Shown: in pieces, positions 24,901 through 37,200 of the stretch
Layout: each line of letters begins with the position of its first letter
How positions within the stretch are numbered: the first letter of the stretch is position 1
Assembly (NCBI GenBank): GCA_034509425.1
Contig: JAVTVJ010000076.1
Coordinates: 5,456,001-5,520,000 of the forward strand
Reading direction: 5' to 3'
Length of the DNA: 64,000 bases
From: Eopsaltria australis
Taxonomy: Eukaryota > Chordata > Aves > Passeriformes > Petroicidae
Program-made: the position numbers and the translations under genes
The notes under the pieces: model-generated
The model's input: only the letters and a program-made list of their open reading frames with translations
What the model was told of the DNA's origin: nothing
Database searches by the model: none

Positions 24901-25519
24901 ACAGTATAATTTTCTTTGCTATGTGAACCTTTCATCTTTCTTAACAGATAAAATCCATTTGATCTGAAGTGAACTGAGGAAATAAGATTGGCTTTCCTTG
25001 GTTGAATTTCAGGGTGGAGTCTACCAAGAACATATTATTTTTATGAACAGTGTATAATGATCTGTTAGCTTGAAGAGTGTGCTGTAGCTTTTTACATGGA
25101 ATATTACAATTTTAATTGCTCTGGAGCCTGACTTGCTTGTGCAGAAACAGGTAATCACTGTAAGTCTGCTACTGAATCTTGGTGGACTATATAGTAAAAA
25201 CCCTGTTGGAAGACTGATACTGACACATCTACTGAAAATAATGGGTAGAGGTGGCCAGTTTAGGGAGTCTAGGGAGCCCCTGAAGAGGGTAAAATGTCAA
25301 CTTATGAAATTCAGCAGGGAATTTTCAGTGATCATTACAATGAGACAAATTCAAACACAGTTTGCATCTCTAGTCCCTTTTCCTTCCCATTTCCTTGAAA
25401 GATAAGATTCAGGATTTAGTGTTTCTGAATAAACTTGCATGTCCATCTTGAAGCCCAAGTGAAATAATATTATGTATATGGACCATTTGTGTTTTCTCCT
25501 TTTCCTCTCTGTCTTCGTG

Positions 25520-25553
25520 AGGTTTTCTGTTGGGGTTTTATGAGATTTTTTGG

Positions 25554-25597
<44 letters not shown>
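25520..25597. repeat. GTT trinucleotide microsatellite with T/G-rich lead
   Basis: About fourteen perfect GTT units fill 25555-25597, preceded by a G/T-rich lead (GTTGGGGTTTTATGAG, then TTTTTTGGTG). On the minus strand this is an AAC repeat following an A-rich stretch, the pattern expected of a microsatellite grown from a retroposon-like A-rich tail, though no element body was recognised beside it. Confidence 0.92.
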
Positions 25598-25598
<1 letters not shown>

Positions 25599-28035
25599 GG
25601 GATCCTTTTGTGATTTAGTTGGTTGAGTGTTCGGGTTTTTTACAGGGGCTTGTTTTGATAAATTGTTCCCTTTCACGGGCTTTTTGCAGACTCCTGAAAA
25701 GGCCTCTCCAAGTGATGATGAGACTGGTTCGTGCTAGAGCAGAGACAAAGCTGATAAGCTGGTATCTTACAAGTGGGCTGAGAATACAGGGCATGAGAGC
25801 AAACTGAAGATCTTCACTTAAGAGAACTCTGGGGAAAAAAACTGTCATTTGGAGAGGGCTCCCCTAGCATCTCATTGCTATCCAAATGAGTGGTATATCT
25901 TAATGAAAGGCACAGACCAAAAAGCAAATTGAGATCTAATGGTAAATGCTTACAAATGATGAGTGATGCCGATGCCTTGAAATGAAGGGATGACAGGATT
26001 TGAAGTCACATGAGAATAAAGCCCCACTTCCATTATGGAAAGGTGGATGGCTGCTGAATCTGTGAGTCCTGGAACACACCAACACAGCGTTACCGGGATG
26101 CTTAACCCACCCGTGTATGTGTTCCCTTACTGGAGAGGTAGATAACCTGCCCCACACCCATCCCATCCTGACTGAGACACAGAGTGAACCTACGTCAGGA
26201 TCAGGCTAGGGGTTTTGGTTTCGTGTCCTGCTCGGCTAGAACAGGTCTTGTGGTAGGCCCCCCGTACAACACCTTCACAGCATTTCCACTCCTAAGGGTT
26301 CTTTTCCCCTGCTTGGCCTTCCTTTCCACTATTCTTCTACCTTTCCCCTCCCATTTTCCCTCAAGTCAACACCTGAACCCATAACTTTTTTCTCAGTTAC
26401 TTCTAGTTTTGATAACAAATATATTATTTCTCATCCACTTGCTCAGAAAACTTGGCATTACATGGTATTGCTGATGGTTACCTGGGTGCTGTTTGCCTTA
26501 CAACATTGTACTCCCACAGACGTTCCCAACACTCCCCTCCAATTATCTGTGAAGTCTGGCATTTTTTCATATCCTCCCACTTAACTACCTGTGAGATTCA
26601 GGCACCTGTCACAACTCTAACTTTTACTTGCTTCTTACACAGGTACTTGTTATGTTCGACAGGTTCTGGTGTCCTGTCCAGCAGATTTTCACTTCCTGCT
26701 CCATCACTTATTCTGAGCCAGGTCCTCTTCATCACCTTGAGAGTTCACTTGTAGTCTTGACAACATGTCCACTGTGACTGATGTGGGCTGTCCTGGTTCA
26801 GTTCATCTTCCATCGCTTGAAGAAGGCACTTAGTTATTAGGTGCTGGGATGTTGTCTTGCTGAAATCCTGCAGAACCTTTCTTCCATGTCAGCCCCCAGG
26901 TTAAGCATATATCCTTGCAAAGGGGTTGGTGATGAGAAAGCCATGTCACCACCTCCTTAGTTTAGGGAAGAAATTGCAAGACAACTTTTAATATCAAGGA
27001 TCTTCTTAGTACTTCCCAGATGATTGGTTGTGATGGGTTTGTAACCTTCATCTCTCCTGAAGGCTAGACTCCCACATCTTCCACTCATCTCCCTGTGATT
27101 GAGGCTCTGACTTTCTCTGTTCCCTGCAGTCACACACATCTTACAGATGGAAAGGCCACAAACAATGTCTTCCACGTATTTATGATGAGACTTTGTGTCA
27201 CTGAAAATCATATTCTTAGACTGCACAGTGAACAAAACAACAGGCATGTAAAATACATTAAGTTTAGTTCTATCCCTAACTTACTGTAATGAGTAAAAAG
27301 GCAGAAGGTATGTATTTATGGCTGATATCAGTGCAAAAACAGGACAGATTTTTCTGAATTTAAGAATCCCCAGACACTGCCCACTCATTGCTTCTGTTTG
27401 TACAGGCCTCCTGTGAAATATAAGTAAACAACATATCACTCTGGCTGATATTCTCAGGTGAACACCTTTCAACAAGTTGCATGCTCCTGAAACAAACTTT
27501 TCCTTAATACTGTAGAAAACTGAGATAGCTGAGTGAACAATATGTACTCATTAACAATTAGACAAGGGCTATATAGTGAAATTAAAATGAGGTGACAAAA
27601 GCTGTATGTAATGGTGAAAGAGATCCTCCCACGATATGATCTTGTACTGCAGCAGCGCTAGTGAGAAGCTGTGTCGCAGGTCAATGACATGGATATTCAT
27701 GCTGATTTACCTTTAGTAACTCAGCTGTCTGATATACTGTTATAGGTTTTTTTTGGTCTCAACAGTTTAATTTTTAAGGAACAATGGCTAAATAAACATC
27801 ACTGTGGAATGATGGCTAAATAAACATTTCTGCATCACTTATTCTGTCTTGTCTCTTTCTAGTCTCTTTTAGTGCATTCTTCTGTGCTTTTGAAAAATAT
27901 TCTCTCCTGTATCCTTGATGAGTAAAATGTAAGCACTCAGTAAAGATATCTCTGAATCTCCAGAGCATTCAAACATCTGGCTCCAGGATGACTCATTCAA
28001 GGAGTGCTGTATCCCTAAATCAAATCATAACACCT
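25598..28035. other. Non-coding sequence, no gene seen
   Basis: The interval includes a GC- and pyrimidine-richer part (about 26090-26960) with several short open frames on both strands, none recognised. A 16-base direct duplication at 27784-27827 is listed separately. No LTR boundary or RNA gene was found. Confidence 0.55.
27784..27827. repeat. Short tandem duplication
   Basis: ATGGCTAAATAAACAT occurs at 27784-27799 and again at 27812-27827, a spacing of 28 bases. It is probably a local replication-slippage duplication. Confidence 0.8.
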
Positions 28036-28516
28036 GTCATTTTTGACATTAAGCAATTAAAGAATATTCAAAGGAGGGCCATGAGGATACTGAAGGGTCT
28101 GGAGGGGGAGCCATACGAGGAGCAACTGAGGTCACTTGGTCTGTTCAACCTGGAGGAGATTGCAGGGAGACTTCGTTGTGGTCTTCAAGATACTTATGAG
28201 ATGAAGCAAAGGGGCAGGCACTGATTTCTTCACTCTTGTGACCAGTGACAGGACTTGGGGAAATGGCCTGAAGCTGAGTCAGGGGAGGTTTAGGTTGGAT
28301 ATCAGGAAAAGGTTCTTCACTCAGAGGGTGGTTGGGCTCTGGAACAGGCTCCCCAGGGCAGTGGTCACAGCAGTAAACATGGCAGAGTTCAAGAAGCATT
28401 TGGACAATGCTCTCGGGCACATGGTGTGACTCTTGGGGTGTCCTGTGCAGGGCCAGGAGTTGGACTTCATGATCCTGGTGGGTGCCTTCCAACTCAATTA
28501 TGTGATTGCATGATTC
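28036..28516 (+). mobile_element. CR1 LINE 3' end, best-preserved copy
   Basis: About 480 bp follow CR1 closely, from ATTCAAAGGAGGGCCATGAG and GAGGAGCAACTGAGGTCACT, through GGAGGTTTAGGTTGGATATC and TTCTTCACTCAGAGGGTGGT, to the 3' part GACTCTTGGGGTGTCCTGTG and a degraded terminal octamer GATTGCATGATTC. It is 5'-truncated inside ORF2. Between about 28200 and 28240 the consensus is partly condensed. Of the CR1 copies here it has the longest uninterrupted match by eye, suggesting a younger subfamily. Confidence 0.95.
28238..28429 (+). pseudogene. CR1 ORF2 C-terminus, open to its natural stop
   Basis: This frame encodes 63 codons that match the CR1 ORF2 C-terminus without a frameshift: the block GLKLSQGRFRLDIRKRFFTQ, then VVGLWNRLPRAVV, and the end FKKHLDNALGHMV followed by a stop where CR1 ORF2 also stops. 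Upstream, in another frame (27988-28224), residues RRAMRILKGLEGEPYEEQLR match the preceding part of ORF2, so a frame change separates the two. There is no endonuclease or RT catalytic region, so the product would be inert. Confidence 0.88.
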
Positions 28517-29639
28517 AATTAACACAGCTCATGATAATTGGGTGAGGAAAACTCCAAAATTGCCAAACCCAGATTTTTCACCAAAAAAAAAAAAACTACC
28601 TGTCTCATCTGCCTCACAGTGAACTCCACAAAGAACATGAGACATGAAATCTCCCCTTCATCACTGATAGAACACTCCACACCCAGCCTTTCTGGAGGGC
28701 TCACTGTCCCTATGACTTGACTTAATCCCACATTTTCTTCTTCCCAGCTTATTCTTATGTATTGACACAGTTCCTTGAGAGTAGTCAGACTAATCTACTC
28801 TTTAAAACTCTGCATCCTTCTTAGCCTATAAATACATAAGAAAAAGTGGCATAACAGAAGTAAATAGATTGCTCCCTGTGCTCACTGAAGATAGGGCAAA
28901 AAAAGCAATAGGCTTATAATGCAGCAGAAGATACTTAGGGCTCTGACAGGCTTGTGGCAGAAGATAAAAATCAGACATCTAGTTTTCATTTAGCTTAATA
29001 GAGAGGACTGAATGCTGTGATAAGTCAGCAGGTGATGACTTGTGGTATTAGGCATCCCTGCATTAATGGACAGGGGAAGAGACAAACACTTTAGTGCTTT
29101 AACAACTTCATCTGCCTCATTTTGGCTGCCAAGACAAATCTACCACAACCCTTAGTTTAACCATTAAAGTAAGACTTAGCATTAAATACAGTCAAACTTT
29201 GGAATAATTTGTGAAAGATATTTGCAGAAAATATATATTAAGCCTCTGTAAGAAATAGCATAGGTAAGCATCAGTTAGAAGTCTTTGATCCTGAATCTGA
29301 TACAGGCAGAGAAAGACAGGATTAAACTTGGAGAGCTTGTGGACACCCTTTCCTTCTTCTCCCTGTGATTTTGTGAGCAAATAACATAATTCTGAAAAAT
29401 AATAATATATCATCTGAGCCACCAGATATCTGTAGCACTTTTTGCACCTTGACTTCTTATTTTGAGTCTTCAGATTTAAGGCACACTGAAAACTGAAGTG
29501 AAGCATTCAAAATTATTGGGTGACATAAAAAAAGCTCTGTAAGTTTTTTGATGTTTCATTGAAGTACTCCAACTTGTTCATACTGATTTCTTTTCTAGAA
29601 ACAGTGGTAGAGATCATCAGTCTCTTAAGTCAAGGTATC

Positions 29640-30320
29640 TTTTAAAATTTTGAAACATTTAAAGAATTACATTTCAAATTCTTATTGGCATTTTTTGAAA
29701 TCTTTGTGAGAAAACAGCATTCTGTATTGAATTTTACAAAATTTTGAGAAATTAATGTTAAGAAGTAAAACAAGTGATTCAAGAGCAATTGATATTTTTC
29801 TTTATATTTAAAATTTGACAAGTTTATTCTTTATTCCAATTCCATATGCAGTTATTTTGTTATCAAACTGGAAGGGTTAAATTAATCTAAACTTTATTCC
29901 AATTTCTGTTGTGAACACCTACACTTTCCATTTTTTCTTTTCCTTCCAGGATTCTTTTAATTAAATTTTGGAAATACTAACTCAAAAGTTTTTACCAGAT
30001 TAATTTAAGAAAGGATAAGTTTATATTTTTATTGAACTCCAAAAAAGACAAGATGTTGTTTCTACTGTGTCAAACCTTACCTAATAAAATTTTCAAGATC
30101 CAGAACTTTTAAATAAAAGCATTCAAAATTAATTTTAAGTCAAGTATTTTTTAGGATTGTATTTTCTTTTCTGTATAAATAATTACAGTACTTTTTCCAT
30201 TAAAAATTTTGAATCAGAGAGAAAAAACAGACGGAAAAATTTGTGTCATTTTTCTGCCTAGAATTAATATATAGGTATATCTTATTAATAAAATATATAG
30301 GTATTTTATTCAGTGCTAAT
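29640..30320. other. Very AT-rich stretch, possible matrix-attachment-like DNA
   Basis: Long runs of A and T, with repeated AAATTTT- and ATTTAAA-type words and very few G or C. It includes a 13-base duplication, AATATATAGGTAT, at 30266-30278 and 30292-30304. Such DNA often unwinds easily and can bind the nuclear matrix; that role is only inference from composition. Confidence 0.35.
30266..30304. repeat. Short direct duplication
   Basis: AATATATAGGTAT occurs twice, 26 bases apart, within an AT-rich stretch. Confidence 0.75.
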
Positions 30321-30696
30321 TGAAGGGCCATATAAATAATGCCATTATTTCAATGGTTCAGAATGGCTAATCTAGAAGTAAAACAATTGGTGACCATATG
30401 AAACACCATACCAAGTGAAGAATGAACTCTCAAATTGAACAATCAATCAATAACTACAGGGGTGAAAATTACCATTTCAAACTGTTATTGAAGTATTGTT
30501 GTGCGTGAAATACATTTTACATAAACTGAGATTGATTCACTATGCAGCCTATGAAGAATCCAGCCAGATTTGTAAATGGCTTTACTGTTAACAGTTTAAC
30601 TATCTATATATCTAATGATATAATTGTGTTCATGATGACATCATATCTAGAAGTAAACAGGATTTTTAAAAGAAATGTTGCTGGTTGTTGACAAGG

Positions 30697-30738
30697 TTTT
30701 TTTTGTTTTTCTGGTTTTTTTTTTGTTTGTTTGTTTTC
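30697..30738. repeat. T-rich tract with TTTG units
   Basis: T runs broken by single or paired G (TTTTTTTTGTTTGTTTG type). Same family of low-complexity DNA as the tracts at 10.3 and 34.2 kb. Confidence 0.75.
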
Positions 30739-30872
30739 CTTACTTAGTTTTATATCTTAACATCAGGACCAAGGTCAGGCAGGCAGTTCTAGATGTCTTA
30801 TACAAGGGGAACTCCTCTGCTTTGCTTATTCACAATTACCAACATGTAACCAACGAAATGTTTGTCACGCTT

Positions 30873-30911
30873 GTGTTTGTGTGTGTGTGTGTATGTATAT
30901 ATAGAGAGAGT
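30873..30911. repeat. Compound GT / TA / GA microsatellite
   Basis: GTGTTTGTGTGTGTGTGTGT is followed by ATGTATATATA and then GAGAGAG. A compound dinucleotide repeat, likely length-variable. Confidence 0.9.
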
Positions 30912-31412
30912 GCATAGTATATTTAGTTTTGTTTCTAGTCTTGTTTTGGAAAGTGCCAAATTATATTTTCATAGCTGTTTAAATGAATACCAGAGGCATA
31001 AGATAAAGGGCTTGCCAAGCTGATACTCTTCAAACCAGTGTATTTATTGCCAGTGCTATTAATGCAAATAGTGGAGTACAAGCTAAAAGCAAAACATTAA
31101 AAGCAATCTCCACAGATATACCCAAATTCTGTAAAAATATCACATAATTAATAATAATCTAAACGTACAATTTGGTTTGTGACTTATGCAAAGTAGTTCT
31201 TCCTGACATTTCAGTTTATTACTTCAGCCTGAGTTTCTCTGTTGAAATTTGTGGTGGTATATTTCTATGGTTACCCTGGAGGAGGGAAGGGAAGGGTGCC
31301 CAGGGAAAAGAAAGGAAGGATGTTACAAGAAGGAGAACAACATGAAACCGAGAAAAACAGCCAATGAAAAAATTTTAAAAGTAATTGCAACAGCCTTTAG
31401 ATGAGACTAGAC

Positions 31413-31448
31413 CCACACACACACACAACAAAAAAAAAAAAAAAAAAA
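31413..31448. repeat. CA microsatellite joined to an A run
   Basis: Seven CA units followed by CAACA and 18 A with no recognised retroposon upstream. The A run could be the tail of a decayed retroposed sequence or simple slippage. Confidence 0.9.
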
Positions 31449-33054
31449 GAAAATCCCAACAAAACACTTCATGGCCAAATATGAAAAAAATTCAAAGCAT
31501 ATTTGGAATGGAAGTTCTGAACGCCCTTTTTCTGGATAAACCATTCTTTTTATTATCAATACACATTTAATATGGGGACAGTAGAAGAAGAGGCAGTGAA
31601 AGATGCTGGGCTTAACAGGTAATTTTAAGTCACCTAAATCAATATCTGTGCTCCCTGTGTAGTTTGCAGTGAATTGAAAGTTTTATCTGAATTTATACAC
31701 CAAACTAAAGGCCACCTAGGTTTTGAGTATTGCTCTGTATAGCTAAGGGAGATACAGTCAGCTCCAAAAGGTGATTTCATCCCATCAGATGTGTCCATTT
31801 CTCAACACTGATTGTTTGAGGTGATTAATTCAGGTACGTAAATCAGGCACTTAAAACTGTCACTTTTTTTTCTTTTTTTTTGTGCTAGTGGAAAAATAAT
31901 AATCCTGTGTCACTATCTGAATGAATCAATTTGTTAGTAACATCTATCTACCACTTCTAAATAATTTAAGCAAAACTTTTTTTTTATATGTTGATATAAT
32001 TTAGGCTGAGGAAAGTGAAAGAAAAGAGAAGAATAATCTTCAGAGCTACCTACAGAGTTTTTGATTTAGAGCAAGCTGTCCATTTTGAGCACTGAAGTCC
32101 TCAGGATAAATGTAGACACTCAGCATAGTACCAGATATTTAAAACTCACTGGCTGCTCAGAAAGGAAGGAGTATCGCCACAAGAGCATGTTCTCTGTTTT
32201 CAATCTTCTTGCTACATAGTTAATGCCAGATGGGTCTGAGTTTGACACACTGTGACACATGTGAGTTAAATGAAATTGTGCACTTTCCTATATCTGCCAT
32301 CACAGCTCATCACCTCCACGTTATTTTACTCCCAGATGAGTCATGACACATCAGGACAATAGAAGGCAAGTACATGTCAATATGTTAAAAGAGAGAGTAA
32401 ATAAGTAAAAAAAAAAAAATTACCTTATATGTGTTCTACTCTGATTAATTTTACCATTTTCTTCCCATGGATATTACAGCAATTTGGATGTTTATATTTT
32501 TCTGCTAGATGTAGGAGATCATCAGGGGATGTCACATATGGCTCCCAAGGACTGTTAAATAGAAACACTCCCAAACAAGAGGAATTTTAACATTAATGTC
32601 ACTTTCATAAGTATCAGACAACCTTTTCTGGTTTTCTGTATTTTCAGATTTTTCTCAATGAATAATTTAAATGAAGCTGTTTTTTCACTGCTAATGAAGT
32701 TGACTAGTGATGTTTTGCTTTGCAGAAAGAGTGGACTTCATGTTTTGAGAGCAGTGCAGACTCTGGCAGAGTCTGCCTTCTTCCTGATACCAAAGTCATT
32801 GCTTATGTGAATAAATGCTGTGTTAAAATGTGTGAAGAGGTGGAACCAGGTCTTAAATCACTATCATCCATCAACACTAGTGCCTGGCTACTTGTCTTTT
32901 TACTATCTTGTGTATAAAATCTCAATGACATACAAGGTAGGATGGAAGGGACGAAGAAAGCATTAAGCAGTTCTCTATATTACCTATTTCATGAGAAAAA
33001 AACTGGTGGAAAACAGAGACAAATGAGTTCCAAAGATATTAGAACAGATCTCTC

Positions 33055-33074
33055 AGTAAATAAATAAATAAATA
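33055..33074. repeat. TAAA tetranucleotide microsatellite
   Basis: About five AATA-type units in tandem. Short and simple. Confidence 0.8.
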
Positions 33075-34149
33075 GAATCCTGAAAGTATACATACTTGAA
33101 ATGCTCATCTTAATTATCTTTTGCTTCTTCTTCAGACTCAAAAGGACTGATTCATATTTTCTGCTTGAATGTCTTATTTTGTACTTCTATGGAAAAATAA
33201 TAAAGCAGGGCTTCCAATACAGTTGGCCTATCTCCTTTAAAACAGATAAAAAGCTGTTTATTGTTTATGAATAGAACTCACATCACCCACTCCCCCACAT
33301 AATCGGTATGGATCATTGTGAGCAAAAGCATTCAAGGGCATTAAGAACACATGGTCACTAGAGTAAGAGAATGTACAAAACCATAGACACCATCCTTTCT
33401 AATCAAGTCCTTAAGTGAAAAAGTAATGTAGCTGCTTGTATTCTTTTCATAAGATCCTACAAGACAAAAATATATACAGAAAAGCTGGTTGCTTATCTAT
33501 TATGAGCTGGAAAGGAACAGAAAAGCCAAAACCATAAGCAGACATAATGAAATCTTCAGGTATCAAATTTCTGAAGTCTTGTTTTATTAAAAAAACTGTA
33601 TCATAATCATGTCAAGAGTATGGCCTGGTTGTCTGTCATCTCTCCACCTCTGTGGAGGTGAAGTGCCATGTGCTTTCATGTCCTCTTGCTCCCTTTCACA
33701 TGTGCACTTGACCTGCTGCAACCCATGAGTTTCACAGTAATTGACACTGCCTGCAAGAGGAAAGCAGGAACACGAGCCGGAGCTTCCCAGCTGATGATCT
33801 CTCAGTCACTAAAGGTTTGGCAGGTCAGGCAACTGGACTTTTGCATCACACAATCTGAGCCTCAAAGGGAGGTCACTGGATGCTCTATTCCTCCTGCTGC
33901 TACCCAGTGCCAGCAGCTCAGCACTTCATTTTTGGAACATGGTATTTGATTCATCACATATGACAGATGACTGCATTAGTGTCCATGACACATCAAGAGA
34001 ATGAAATGTAGGATGCACTCATAGAGATGGCAGCAGCTTAGGAGTATGTAGGCTTTTGATTCTCTCTGAATTTGTGGCTTACTAAGATGCTGATATGAAG
34101 GCTCAGAAAGGAATCTCTGTGTACTCAAAACCTCTTAAACTTTAAAATT

Positions 34150-34216
34150 TATATTGGTTTTTTTTGTTGTGTTTTTTTGCTTGGATTTTGAGGGGGTTTT
34201 TTTGGTTGGTTGGTTT
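34150..34216. repeat. T/G-rich tract with GG doublets
   Basis: T-dominated sequence with GGGGG at 34192-34196 followed after seven T by GGTTGGTTGG at 34204-34213. The spacing of G runs fits a two-tetrad G-quadruplex on the plus strand. It is the opposite-strand version of the C/A-rich tracts. Confidence 0.75.
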
Positions 34217-35565
34217 TGATGCAGTTATGTGTCCATCAAAAAAGATTTAAAAAAATCTATGAAGATCAGAATCAGTTTTTTATTTAAAATCAAAACATTG
34301 TTTCATATTCACTTTGTAGGTTTTTTTTTTCATACAAATATTCTGAGTCATATCAGGTGCAACAATTCTTTCTGTTTTCTGCTGCTAAGAATTGCAACAA
34401 AGTACAAAGCAGTAAGTAATTTTTTTTCCAAAAGACATATTTCCAAAATTTCCAATACCTATAAAGATGAAAAACCTAGTAACAAATTCTCTGTAGACTT
34501 TGCATCTACTCAGCCATTTGTGTCATAAGCACTTTCATATGAGTTACCAGAACAGTTCTTAATTAAAGTTCAGTGACAAACCCACCATACATATTCCTTC
34601 TATACCATTTTGCACTCCATACACTTGTGCTTTTTGAAGTATACCCAATTTAAATGGTACATTCCTGTCCCTCTAAAACAATTAGCTATTTTTAGATGCT
34701 TTCAGGTTACAGAACTTCTTTTTTCACTGATCAAAAACTTACATTTCTGGAGTGAAACACAAGCACTGTTCAATAGAGCATAAGCTACTCTCCATCCTGC
34801 ACCGTACTATGCTTTACCCACCAGGGCACAACAACAGTGCACAGAAAATATAAGGCAGAAAGTGAAGGATGCAGTTCTGTTGATAACATTTTGATGGAAT
34901 ACCAGCACTCATAATAAAATACATACTCAGCTCAACAGTGACTCATACATTTGAAAGTGAATAGGAAATTTGGGTAGGCAGAAAGTAATGATCAGTGTGA
35001 GAATTTTACAGGAGGAAGGAACTTTACTATTAAGACCCACTTAAAGTCTGAAAAGACTTTGAAAAGTTGTGTGAATTATGAAAGTAAATTATATTCTCCC
35101 ACTTTTTTTGTTAATAGACAGGAAGGGTAGTTAGCATTCTGTTGCTTTTTTCCAGTTGTAGAAATTCACAACTTCACCAAGTAGCAAGATAGAAAATCCT
35201 AGCAGGAGAAGTAGAAAAGATTTATTCCCAGACTGTGGTCAATTTGTGCAATGCTGATGGTCTGTGAAGCAACACAAACAGATCACAGAGCACCCAAAAC
35301 TCCATGATTAAAGAGGAACTTGCAGGTGGCCCATCTGTGTACTGACTGTGATTCATAAGAACAGCCTATGACCCACAGTATTCAGGCCAGACCATATCAG
35401 AGGTCACTACACTGTGCTTTCACTTGGGTCTTGATTTCCTATTTAAATCCACAGCATACTCTCCTCTTTCCCTCAAAATGCAGGAGAGTGATTTGTTCTC
35501 TGCCATCTTCTTAAGCATAAATCCTTGGTATGTGTCTGTACCACCCCTGTATCCTGCATGAAACT

Positions 35566-35691
35566 TTGGCAAGTTTGGGTGAGGCTTTGAGCAACCTGGC
35601 CTAGTGAAAGGTGTCCCTGACCTCTGCAGGGTGGTTGGAATTGGATGATCCCTAATGTCCCTTTTCAGCCAAACCCATTCCATGATTCAAA
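35566..35691 (+). mobile_element. CR1 LINE 3' terminal fragment
   Basis: About 120 bp match the CR1 3' end in plus orientation: GGCTTTGAGCAACCTGGCCT, AGTGAAAGGTGTCCCTGACC, and AACCCATTCCATGATTC at the terminus. A C/A-rich tract begins directly after it (35692). On the minus strand the frame 35420-35683 runs through the fragment and is not a real gene. Confidence 0.92.
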
Positions 35692-35765
35692 AAACACCCT
35701 CACCCAAACCCAAAACCAAGCAAACAAGAAACAAAAAACAACTAAACCAAAAACCCACAAAACAA
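35692..35765. repeat. C/A-rich tract following a CR1 3' end
   Basis: About 70 bases of A with C doublets and triplets, abutting the CR1 3' terminus. CR1 normally ends in an octamer repeat and lacks an A tail, so the tract is either an independent low-complexity block or expanded from the terminal repeat region. Confidence 0.8.
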
Positions 35766-36777
35766 TGCAATGACCATTTCATAACACTGAAGATTCTTGA
35801 TTTAGGATTCATATTTAAGGCTTTTATCAGAAAATAGATGTCTTTTGAAAACAGAATATGTGGAAGTACTCTCCAAATGCAAATGATTACCTAGTAAACA
35901 AACTATTGATGTTTGACTCTACTTTTAGATGTCACTTTCTCTGATTTCAATGCGCTGAACCATTTCCTAGCCTAAAGATAAATTATGAAAAAAGCTAGAA
36001 AAAAAAATTTACCATTTAAATTCACTTAGAGAAGTGGATCCCTTAGTGCCTTTTTCTCATCAAATAAAATCTATTTTAGAGAATAAAATTTCCTTGTGAT
36101 TTTTCACTTTCACAGTATTTCACTGACATACAAAAATTCAGAAGTTAGAGAAAGAACATGGGAAAGGTTTATTCAATGCAACTGGGTTTAGATACTGTCA
36201 AGCATGAAGGTGTTGTAACATAAAAGTAGTGGACCCCTGGAAAAATAATGTTTGAAATGGGAATGAGACAAGGAGATGGCATCTCTCTTCATTCTTTTAT
36301 CCTGCCATGAAAATACAAAGAAGAAGGTAAAATAAAAATGTTTCCAGAACAAATGTCTTCCATAATGTTTCCTGCTCATTTAGTGGATAATTGTAACCAG
36401 AGAGTTGTAACTGGCAGTAAAAATCCACAAAGACGGATCAACCTAGCAAGGCAAGTATAGAAGGGTTTGTTTGGTTCTTCGTGTCTCATTGTGCAAAGCA
36501 TTAAAGGTAGAAAGAAAATTTTATCATGAGTTCAATGGTTGAAGTCCCTGCAATAGCAAAAAATTATTTGTATTAAAAATCAAGATTTTCTTTCAAACAG
36601 AATATCTGAGACAAGGCAAAAGCCTATAATGGAGCCTGTGAATGTAACTCCTAGGAATCAACCTCCCACTCAGAGCACGGACAACCTTCAGTCTATATTT
36701 ATTTTCAAATTTAGATCACAGTGAAGCATAGAATACATCTGACCACTCAGCAATTTATTGCAGTCTTTGATTGTCAT
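35766..36777. other. AT-rich non-coding sequence, no gene seen
   Basis: No coding, RNA or repeat features could be recognised. Ordinary AT-rich sequence. Confidence 0.6.
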
Positions 36778-37200
36778 CTTTTTTCCTAAAATCTATTCAT
36801 AATTTGCCTTGTTGCAGCTCATGTTCATAGCCTGTAATATCTTTGTGGTGCACCTCTGAGAAGAATCTGGCTCTTTCTTTTCTGCACTTTTCTCCTATAT
36901 GTTTGAAACCAACTTCCTTTCATTTTGTTTTCCATACTAACAAAATCAGATCCCTTGGTCTTTCCTTCCTTTTTCTTGAATGACTTGTGTTCCAGACCCC
37001 TAAACACCTCAGTGGCCCTTTACTGACTAATTCCTTTATGCCAATAATTCTTGAGTAGTGGGGAGACCAAAATGGGCATGATACTTTGGATGTTGCATTC
37101 TTAGTGCCAAACGGAGAAGAATTACTCTGGCCTACTGGCTGCACTCTTTCTCATAGAACTCGTATTCTTCATGTCTGCCAGGACACACTCCTGAGTAAGG
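36778..37200 (-). mobile_element. Degraded CR1 LINE fragment, minus strand
   Basis: The text follows the reverse complement of a CR1 subfamily: TTGCCTTGTTGCAGCTCATG, GTGCACCTCTGAGAAGAATC, TGACTTGTGTTCCAGACCCC, ACACCTCAGTGGCCCTTTAC, and then a poorly conserved part to about 37200 with CCTACTGGCTGC (consensus CTGCTGGCCAC). Divergence is high and there are several indels, so the copy is old. It lacks the 3' terminal octamers. The ends are approximate. Confidence 0.75.

Larger units (their letters stand above)
21038..25480. other. AT-rich non-coding sequence, no gene seen
   Basis: No gene or transposon recognised. It contains a pyrimidine tract at 21896-21951 and a C run at 24880-24900, both listed separately. 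The short reading frames have no domain similarity that I can see. Confidence 0.6.
28520..35565. other. AT-rich non-coding sequence, no gene seen
   Basis: This holds no recognised gene. It includes the most AT-rich stretch of the window (29640-30320) and several microsatellites, listed separately. A GC-richer patch at 33620-33930 has an open frame of 93 codons with no recognised domain. Many short frames on both strands are compatible with chance. Confidence 0.6.

Noticed and set aside
26786..26810. CTGTCCTGGTTCAG as the start of an avian LTR
   Set aside because: The similarity stops after about 14 bases and no matching LTR body or second end follows.
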